From the NCBI GenBank assembly GCA_964431205.1, contig CAYSIX010000156.1, positions 1 through 10,136 on the forward strand: DNA of 10,136 bases, written 5' to 3'. The translations under genes and the position numbers were made by a program. Of the stretch, positions 1 through 4,370 are shown piece by piece. The notes under the pieces were generated by a model, which worked only from the letters and a program-made list of their open reading frames with translations, was not told where the DNA came from and ran no database searches. This stretch comes from CAYSIX01 sp964431205 (GTDB lineage Bacteria > Planctomycetota > Phycisphaerae > Phycisphaerales > Phycisphaeraceae). Position 1 is the stretch's first letter; the number at the start of each line of letters is the position of its first letter.

Positions 1-445
1 CGTTGGAGCGGACCAGCATCTCGCAGATCTCCAGGGCCTGCTCGCCGGTGTCGGGCTGGGAGACGAGCAGGTCGTCGAGGTTGACGCCCAGGCGTCGCGC
101 CCAGGAGGGGTCCAGGGCGTGCTCGGCGTCGATGAAGGCGGCGACGCCGCCGGCCTTCTGGGCGTTGGCGATCACGTGCAGGGCCAGGGTCGTCTTGCCC
201 GAGGACTCGGGCCCGAAGATCTCGACGACGCGTCCGCGGGGGATGCCGCGTCCGCCCAGGGCCAGGTCGAGGCTGATCGACCCGGTGCCGATGCCGGGGG
301 GCACGTGCGAGGGGTCGTCGTCGAGGCGCATGATCGAGCCCTTGCCGAAGGCCCGCTCGATCTGGGTGACGGCGCGCTGCAGGGCCTGGGTGCGTCCGGT
401 GTCGGTTTTGGCCGCCTCGGCGACGGCGGATGCGCTCTTGGCCAT
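1..445 (-). CDS. recA: RecA recombinase, N-terminal part (runs off the left edge)
   Basis: DNA-dependent ATPase that forms filaments on single-stranded DNA, catalyses strand exchange and triggers LexA self-cleavage in the SOS response. The visible 148 residues read from ATG at 445. They show the conserved FGKGSIMRL segment (33-41), the Walker A loop GPESSGKTT (78-86), FIDAEHALDP (104-113) with the catalytic Glu at 109, and SQPDTGEQALEIC (129-141). Compared with E. coli RecA the N-terminus is about 12 residues longer, with an Ala/Lys-rich start. The start is supported by GAGGAA five bases upstream of the ATG. The C-terminal DNA-binding parts lie outside the window. Identification is essentially certain. 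Confidence 0.98.
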   Translation of the reverse strand, partial: MAKSASAVAEAAKTDTGRTQALQRAVTQIERAFGKGSIMRLDDDPSHVPPGIGTGSISLDLALGGRGIPRGRVVEIFGPESSGKTTLALHVIANAQKAGGVAAFIDAEHALDPSWARRLGVNLDDLLVSQPDTGEQALEICEMLVRSN

Positions 446-518
446 GGTGGTTCCTCGTCTGGGGTGCCCGTTGCCTGCCGCGCGAGACCGCGTCGGCTCG
501 CTCTCGACCGCTGCGCTC

Positions 519-547
519 ACCATAATCCGGCTCCTGTCTCGGGTCAA
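519..547 (-). promoter_or_regulatory. Candidate sigma70-type promoter of recA
   Basis: On the minus strand TTGACC (547-542, 5/6 to consensus) is followed after 17 bases by TATGGT (524-519, 4/6). This would place the transcript start near 512 and give recA a leader of roughly 65 bases. The -35 hexamer overlaps one arm of the inverted repeat at 543-570, so a repressor bound there could block it. Found by eye only. Confidence 0.5.
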
Positions 548-570
548 CGTTTGGAATCAGTTCGGTTGAC
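543..570. promoter_or_regulatory. Inverted repeat over the recA -35 region (possible operator)
   Basis: GTCAAC at 543-548 and its exact complement GTTGAC at 565-570 are separated by 16 bases, and the left arm lies inside the predicted recA -35. recA is usually LexA-controlled. This sequence matches neither the E. coli (CTGT-N8-ACAG) nor the Bacillus (GAAC-N4-GTTC) SOS box, so LexA binding is only a guess based on position. Confidence 0.3.
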
Positions 571-625
571 ACCAGCCTAACAGGGCCGCGGCGTCTGTCA
601 AGAGGTGGTTTGAAAAATGTTTGCG

Positions 626-656
626 GGATCGATCGATCCGCGCGACCAGCCTGGTC
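626..656. repeat. Two adjacent perfect palindromes
   Basis: GGATCGATCGATCC (626-639) is a perfect 14-base palindrome. Five bases later comes GACCAG-C-CTGGTC (644-656), a perfect 6-bp inverted repeat around one base. They sit upstream of the recA promoter and could be protein-binding sites or a cruciform-forming block; no function is evident. Confidence 0.45.
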
Positions 657-726
657 CCGTCGGATATCAGGGTGAACTCGGTTCATGATTCAGGGCGTGG
701 GCGACGAAATCTACGCCTCGGCGGAG

Positions 727-777
727 CGTGGCGCCAGTGACGCCACGATTGGCGGCGTCGGCGTCGGCGTCGGCGTC
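727..777. repeat. Perfect 7-bp hairpin followed by four tandem GGCGTC hexamers
   Basis: CGTGGCG (727-733) and CGCCACG (741-747) are exact complements around a 7-base loop. Six bases later GGCGTC repeats four times without error (754-777). No U-run follows, so it does not look like an intrinsic terminator. The tandem hexamer is a likely slippage site. Confidence 0.5.
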
Positions 778-1130
778 ACCTCGGCTCAAACCGCACGCAA
801 TCACAACTGGCCGCGATTACTCGCAAACCCGTCCGCACGTCGTAAGGTCGCTTCGGAACCCGTATTATGGGTTTGGATCAACATCTCTACATCGGAGGCA
901 GCGCAGCGGCGGCATGGCGCGTAATCCACACACCCGATGTCAAAACGCCGCGTGCAATCGAATATCGTTTTCGCGATCCCCAATGCGCATCGACTGCAAC
1001 GCTCTGCCGCGCAAACTATCGGCAATGCCGCACATGTCATTATTGGCACCCTATCTGTCGGTAACTCTGCGCGGCAAGCGCGAGTCTTTCGCCAGAGTGA
1101 AGTGTGTCCCGTAAATTCTGCGTTAGACGG

Positions 1131-1159
1131 ATGACACGCTGCGTGTGGCCAAGTAAGAT
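1131..1159 (+). promoter_or_regulatory. Candidate promoter of the PEP-CTERM gene with an overlapping palindromic operator
   Basis: ATGACA (1131-1136, 5/6) and TAAGAT (1154-1159, 4/6) are separated by exactly 17 bases, and the start codon follows 64 bases after the -10. A perfect palindrome, ACACGC-T-GCGTGT (1134-1146), covers the end of the -35 and the start of the spacer. That is a typical place for a repressor operator. The regulator is not visible in the window. Confidence 0.45.
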
Positions 1160-1223
1160 CCATGGTAGAGATACGACGATCATGGGCCGATCCGGGCACT
1201 TAATTGGTGAGAAGGAGTTGATT

Positions 1224-2168
1224 ATGTGTAGTTTTCGCGCGCTATCGTTTGGATTCTGTGGCGTAATCGGGGCCGTTTTGATTTCCGCTGCCGCTGAGGC
1301 GCAGCCGCTTAGGCTAATCTACTTCGCCTCGCCATGGGGCTCGCCGGGTGCAGTGACAATTGACGAGACGATGGAAGAAGCGGGAGGTCTACCAGTTTCT
1401 GAATCAGAGTCAATCGAACTTGCCGTTGGACTTCAGAAGTTCAAGCCCAGTTGGGGCACGCTTCAAACCGCGGACATTGATGCGGCCGGTACCGGGTTCT
1501 ACTCGTGGAATTTCTCAGATCCAAGTCACTGGCTGGGTTTTTTCGATATTGTGGGTGCATCAGTCGGTGTAGAACTGCAAGGCCAAACGATCGACCTCAG
1601 CATTGGAGACGGGGTTTCCACCGATGTCGGATCGGCGGGGTGGTCCGTCGGCGACCCATTGGAAGGCTCATTAGAAGTGTCAATGAGTGGGTCGGTGGGA
1701 GCAAGCCCCGGAAATGTCGTAGGAGAGGGATTGATGCTTTTTGCCCAGCGTCAAGACCTGCTGATTAGCGGCTCACGTGATTCGGATTTGGATGGAGATT
1801 TTGACGCGGACGACGTCGTTAAGGGAGGACTCAATGGCGTCTCCTCGGGTTTTGTTGGCGTTCTCTATTCATTCTTTCCCAGCATCAACGCGCCGGTGGG
1901 TGGAGACTCAGATCTTGATGGAGACGTCGATGGATTCGATCTCGGAATCTGGCAAACCAATGTTGGGAGATCGGGGCCAGATGTCGGCTGGAATCATGGC
2001 GACTGGGATCAGGACGGTGACGTCGACAGTTTTGATCTCGGCATTTGGCAGATTAATCAAGGCAGTGGTTCGTCGGTCCAGAACATTCCTGAACCAGCTG
2101 GCGGAGCAATGCTTGTTTCAGGTTTTTCAGTTCTTAGTATACTGCGGCGTCGATGGCGTCTTTCGTGA
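1224..2168 (+). CDS. Exported PEP-CTERM-anchored protein with dockerin-like calcium repeats
   Basis: A 314-residue protein of unknown substrate, predicted to be exported and then processed by an exosortase-type enzyme. The start at 1224 is chosen because GAAGGAG lies six bases upstream and a signal peptide begins there: a hydrophobic stretch at about 8-24, probable cleavage after AEA at 26. Residues 27-180 are rich in Gly, Ser and hydrophobic beta-type segments that I do not recognise. Three Asp-rich EF-hand-like loops follow: DSDLDGDFDADD (186-197), DSDLDGDVDGFD (228-239) and DWDQDGDVDSFD (260-271). The last two each continue into a DLGIWQ helix start and lie 32 residues apart, like a type I dockerin pair. 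The C-terminus has the tripartite sorting signal: Pro-Glu-Pro (289-291), a short hydrophobic helix (about 293-307) and the basic tail RRRWRLS. Codon use is less GC-biased than in neighbouring genes, and it converges on the pseudopilin gene. The class is clear; the function is unknown. Confidence 0.88.
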   Translation: MCSFRALSFGFCGVIGAVLISAAAEAQPLRLIYFASPWGSPGAVTIDETMEEAGGLPVSESESIELAVGLQKFKPSWGTLQTADIDAAGTGFYSWNFSDPSHWLGFFDIVGASVGVELQGQTIDLSIGDGVSTDVGSAGWSVGDPLEGSLEVSMSGSVGASPGNVVGEGLMLFAQRQDLLISGSRDSDLDGDFDADDVVKGGLNGVSSGFVGVLYSFFPSINAPVGGDSDLDGDVDGFDLGIWQTNVGRSGPDVGWNHGDWDQDGDVDSFDLGIWQINQGSGSSVQNIPEPAGGAMLVSGFSVLSILRRRWRLS

Positions 2169-2233
2169 CTGGGCCGGTAGTTGCGAAGTGCGGACCATAT
2201 TCAGAACCTGACGGGAGGTCTTGTCGTAATGGC

Positions 2234-3070
2234 TCATTGGTCCCTCGGTCTGCCAATGTCGTGATCCGGTCGAGTGCCGGGTGGAAAGATGCTAAACGTA
2301 TAGTCTTCCGCATAGGCGACGTCACGGAGTATCTGTACGAATTTCACGTGGCCATCAAGAAAGAGAACGTTGACCTTGTCTTCCTTGTTGTGAAACGACG
2401 CATCGAAAGGGGCGTTCCATGAGGCGTAAGTCCATTGAGCGTCGCCCAGGAATCCAACCCACGAGGGGCTGTTCTTGATGTGTGATACACGTCGCTGCTC
2501 GAAGTAAGCGGAACCGGGGTCATGAATATCTCGGTACGCGCGCCGATACATCACACCTGTGTTGAGCGGATAGCTATTCCCGTAGAAAACAAATGTGTTA
2601 ATCCCTTTGGTCGGTCCCGGGCTACCACTCGCCTGGGTAATCGGCCCGTCCTCGGTGCACTCGAAGACTTCAAGACCTTCAGAGTCTGTGAGCGTGAGGC
2701 CAACGTAGGGGTTTAGGGGCCGGTTCTCGAGCTCCGGTATTGGGTGGTACACCGAGGGGTGTTTGCCGGCGTAGTACCACTGCGCGTTCAGCTTGAGCAA
2801 CGGGAACCAGCCGTCGTGGTCGGCCCAGTATTGACTCCATGCAGCCCCGAGTTGCTTCACATTGCTGCCGCATTTGATGACCATTGCGGTCTTTCGGGCC
2901 TTCGCCAGCGCGGGCAGAAGGATGGCGACCAGGGCGGCGATGATGGCGATGACCACCAGCAGCTCGATGAGGGTGAAGCCGCCGGGGAGGGCACGGGCGG
3001 CGCAACGCCGGCCAAGGCGTGGCTCCGCCTGCCGGCGTCCGGCTCGATCTGTCGGGTCAGGCCTGCGCAT
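2234..3070 (-). CDS. Type II secretion/type IV pilin-like pseudopilin (H-X9-DG group)
   Basis: A 278-residue protein with a prepilin N-terminus: a basic leader ending in Gly31, then FTLIELLVVIAIIAALVAILL (32-52) with the conserved Glu at mature position 5 (Glu36). Prepilin peptidase would cleave and methylate before Phe32, leaving a membrane-anchored subunit of a pilus or type II secretion pseudopilus. After LAKARK and NVKQLGAAWSQYWADHDGWFP (70-90) comes a globular part with two Cys (67, 138). It ends with NVLFLDGHVKF (234-244), the motif of the large planctomycete/verrucomicrobial H-X9-DG family; the preceding His227 is 11 rather than 9 residues from Asp239. The start is uncertain: ATG 3070 has GAGGTG 11 bases upstream, while GTG at 3079 or 3091 would lengthen the leader by 3 or 7 residues. 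Composition changes inside the gene near 2880 (see findings). Its substrate or role is not shown. Confidence 0.85.
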   Translation of the reverse strand: MRRPDPTDRAGRRQAEPRLGRRCAARALPGGFTLIELLVVIAIIAALVAILLPALAKARKTAMVIKCGSNVKQLGAAWSQYWADHDGWFPLLKLNAQWYYAGKHPSVYHPIPELENRPLNPYVGLTLTDSEGLEVFECTEDGPITQASGSPGPTKGINTFVFYGNSYPLNTGVMYRRAYRDIHDPGSAYFEQRRVSHIKNSPSWVGFLGDAQWTYASWNAPFDASFHNKEDKVNVLFLDGHVKFVQILRDVAYAEDYTFSIFPPGTRPDHDIGRPRDQ

Positions 3071-3137
3071 TTCAAACACGGCACCTCGCACGGACGCTTC
3101 GTCCGCGGGACGGGCCCCTCACATTACGACACGGGGG

Positions 3138-3143
3138 ATTATA
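3138..3143 (-). promoter_or_regulatory. Candidate -10 element for the pseudopilin gene
   Basis: On the minus strand a perfect TATAAT occurs at 3143-3138, about 67 bases upstream of the ATG at 3070. No convincing -35 lies 16-18 bases further up. The hexamer is inside an inverted repeat (CGGGG 3132-3136, CCCCG 3144-3148), and a perfect 6-bp hairpin (3091-3105) lies in the predicted leader next to the possible GTG starts. Confidence 0.4.
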
Positions 3144-3315
3144 CCCCGAGAGGGGGCGGAATCTTGCAGAACTTGGCGATCGCGGGCGGATCGGCCCGGC
3201 TCGGTGGGGATCGGGTAAGCTGGGCGGGTGAGAAGGGGGGCTGTGCGGGCATCGGGGCGGCCGGCCGCGCGTGCCGCCCGTGGTTGCAGCGGTGTGTGGT
3301 CGGGGCGCGTCACAC

Positions 3316-3336
3316 GGTCGCAAGCGCCCGTGGCAC
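3316..3336. repeat. 21-bp near-palindromic repeat, copy 1
   Basis: The core GGTCGC-AA-GCGCCC is one base away from the perfect inverted repeat GGTCGC-AA-GCGACC and is followed by CGTGGCAC. It matches copy 2 at 3371 in 19 of 21 positions. It may belong to a dispersed palindromic repeat family; only two copies are visible here. Confidence 0.55.
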
Positions 3337-3370
3337 CCCACCCGCCGACGGCCGAGATGGCCCTCCCACC

Positions 3371-3391
3371 GGTCACAAGCGACCGTGGCAC
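3371..3391. repeat. 21-bp near-palindromic repeat, copy 2
   Basis: The core GGTCAC-AA-GCGACC is followed by CGTGGCAC. It lies 55 bases after copy 1, in the same orientation, upstream of the SDR gene. Each copy carries its single palindrome-breaking change in a different arm, as expected if both derive from the same perfect ancestor. Confidence 0.55.
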
Positions 3392-3452
3392 GACGACGTG
3401 AAGCGTGGTGGAAGGACCGGCGCAGACCGGCCGGGGCGTCGGAGGCGTGAAG

Positions 3453-4205
3453 ATGGGCGAGCGACAGCGGGCGGCGATCGTGACGGGCGGGGGCCGGGGC
3501 ATCGGCCGGGCGGTGGCGTCGCGGCTGCTGGCCGACGGCTTCGCGGTGATGCTGGCCGAGATCGACGCGGAGTTGGGGCGGAAGGCGGCCGCGGCGTTGG
3601 CCGATCACGGCCCGGTCGCCTGCATCGAGACGGACGTGGGCGACGAAGGTTCTGTCGAGGCGGCGGTGCGGGCGACGCTGGAGCGATTCGGCGGGCTGGA
3701 CGCCGTGGTGAACAACGCCGGCATCTCGCGCAACCGGCCGGTGACGGAGCTGCCGGCCGAGGACTGGCACCGCGTGCTGGACGTGAACCTGTCGGCGACG
3801 TTTTACATGGCCAAGCACGCGGCCAAGGCGTTGGGCGAGCGGCAGGGGGCGATGGTGAACATCGCCTCGACGCGGGCGCTGATGAGCGAGCCGAACACGA
3901 TAGCGTACTCGGCGAGCAAGGCGGGGCTGGTGGGGCTGACGCACGCGCTGGCGATCAGCCTCGGCCCGGCGGTGCGTGTGAACTGCATCAGCCCGGGGTG
4001 GATCGACACGCGTGAGGGCGAGGATGGCGACCCGGCGCCGCTGCGGGAGGTGGACCATGCGCAGCACCCGGCGGGCCGGGTCGGCCGGCCGCAGGACGTG
4101 GCGGAGCTGGCGTTGTTTCTGGCCACGCCGCGCAGCGGGTTCGTGACGGGTCAGAACTTCGTGATCGACGGAGGGATGACGAAGAAGATGATCTATGAGC
4201 ATTGA
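3453..4205 (+). CDS. Short-chain dehydrogenase/reductase (SDR family oxidoreductase)
   Basis: A soluble 250-residue NAD(P)-dependent oxidoreductase with all classical SDR features: nucleotide-binding TGGGRGIG (11-18), Asp61 in ETDVGD for adenine contact, NNAG (87-90), structural Asn112, catalytic Ser139, and Tyr152-x-x-x-Lys156 in AYSASK. PG (181-182) follows, and the usual ending IDGGMTKKMIY closes the protein. Length is normal for a classical SDR. The start ATG 3453 has GGAGG seven bases upstream; a GTG two codons earlier is less likely. The -KKMIY tail recalls SDRs annotated as 3-oxoacyl-ACP reductase-like or glucose-dehydrogenase-like, but the substrate cannot be read from the sequence and no neighbour shares a pathway. 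Family certain, substrate unknown. Confidence 0.93.
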   Translation: MGERQRAAIVTGGGRGIGRAVASRLLADGFAVMLAEIDAELGRKAAAALADHGPVACIETDVGDEGSVEAAVRATLERFGGLDAVVNNAGISRNRPVTELPAEDWHRVLDVNLSATFYMAKHAAKALGERQGAMVNIASTRALMSEPNTIAYSASKAGLVGLTHALAISLGPAVRVNCISPGWIDTREGEDGDPAPLREVDHAQHPAGRVGRPQDVAELALFLATPRSGFVTGQNFVIDGGMTKKMIYEH

Positions 4206-4209
4206 GTTG

Positions 4210-4258
4210 TGAGGCTTGAGGTTTGAGGCGTGAGGGGTGTGGGTTGAGGGGTGAGTTT
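4210..4258 (+). repeat. Tandem heptamer repeat, consensus TGAGGNN, about 7 units
   Basis: Beginning five bases after the SDR stop, seven consecutive 7-base units read TGAGGCT, TGAGGTT, TGAGGCG, TGAGGGG, TGTGGGT, TGAGGGG, TGAGTTT. The 7-base period is exact over 49 bases although the last two bases of each unit vary. This resembles the short tandemly repeated heptamers known between genes in some cyanobacteria. No function is evident. Confidence 0.75.
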
Positions 4259-4269
4259 GTGTGGGCGGC

Positions 4270-4340
4270 TGGTCCGGGGCGGTGTGGGCGGCGATAATGC
4301 CGGGATGGATCAGGGCCCGCGGCCGGTCGTGACACCGCGG
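4270..4340 (+). promoter_or_regulatory. Candidate promoter and structured leader of the FHA-vWA gene
   Basis: GATAAT (4293-4298) is a 5/6 match to a -10 box, but the -35 position (TGGTCC, 4270-4275) matches only 3/6. The predicted leader of about 65 bases contains CCGCGG (4317-4322) and CCGCGG (4335-4340), which can pair across a 12-base loop. The proposal rests mainly on the -10 element. Confidence 0.3.
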
Positions 4341-4370
4341 TGAACATTTATTTGTCCGAAGGGGTCTTGT

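Larger units (their letters stand above)
446..1223. other. Gene-poor intergenic region between recA and the PEP-CTERM gene
   Basis: These 778 bases lie between divergent genes. Open frames exist on both strands (for example 728-1114 plus and 801-1199 minus), but their translations lack domain patterns and I see no good ribosome binding site, so I do not call them. From about 600 rightwards the DNA is less GC-rich than recA. The stretch holds the recA promoter, two adjacent palindromes (626-656), a hairpin plus hexamer repeat (727-777), and a promoter-operator candidate for the next gene (1131-1159). Nothing else was recognised; no tRNA-like or known riboswitch fold was seen. Confidence 0.6.
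3071..3452. other. Intergenic region between the divergent pseudopilin and SDR genes
   Basis: A GC-rich spacer of 382 bases. It contains the pseudopilin leader with its hairpin (3091-3105), the TATAAT element on the minus strand, and two copies of a 21-bp near-palindrome (3316-3336 and 3371-3391). I do not see a clear promoter for the SDR gene. Frames crossing it on both strands are composition-driven and are not called. Confidence 0.55.

Noticed and set aside
119..580. Plus-strand open frames across recA (3-569 and 119-580)
   Set aside because: They are antisense shadows of the unmistakable recA reading frame.
801..1199. 132-codon minus frame and overlapping plus frames (728-1114, 685-924) before the PEP-CTERM gene
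   Set aside because: Translations are Cys/Arg/His-rich with no motif, I see no convincing ribosome binding site, and the frames overlap each other on both strands.
1104..1223. Longer N-terminus for the PEP-CTERM protein starting at 1104
   Set aside because: It would put 40 residues before the signal peptide and lies across the predicted promoter; ATG 1224 has a strong ribosome binding site.
2169..2233. Possible terminator between the convergent PEP-CTERM and pseudopilin genes
   Set aside because: Only a weak 4-bp stem (ACCT/AGGT) is present and no T-run follows it.
2744..4015. 423-codon plus frame crossing the pseudopilin, the spacer and the SDR gene
   Set aside because: It is out of frame with both real genes; its translation is Gly/Arg-rich and typical of a GC-driven spurious frame.
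4210..4258. Heptamer array considered as a CRISPR remnant
   Set aside because: Units are 7 bases with no spacers of 25-40 bases, and no cas genes are visible.
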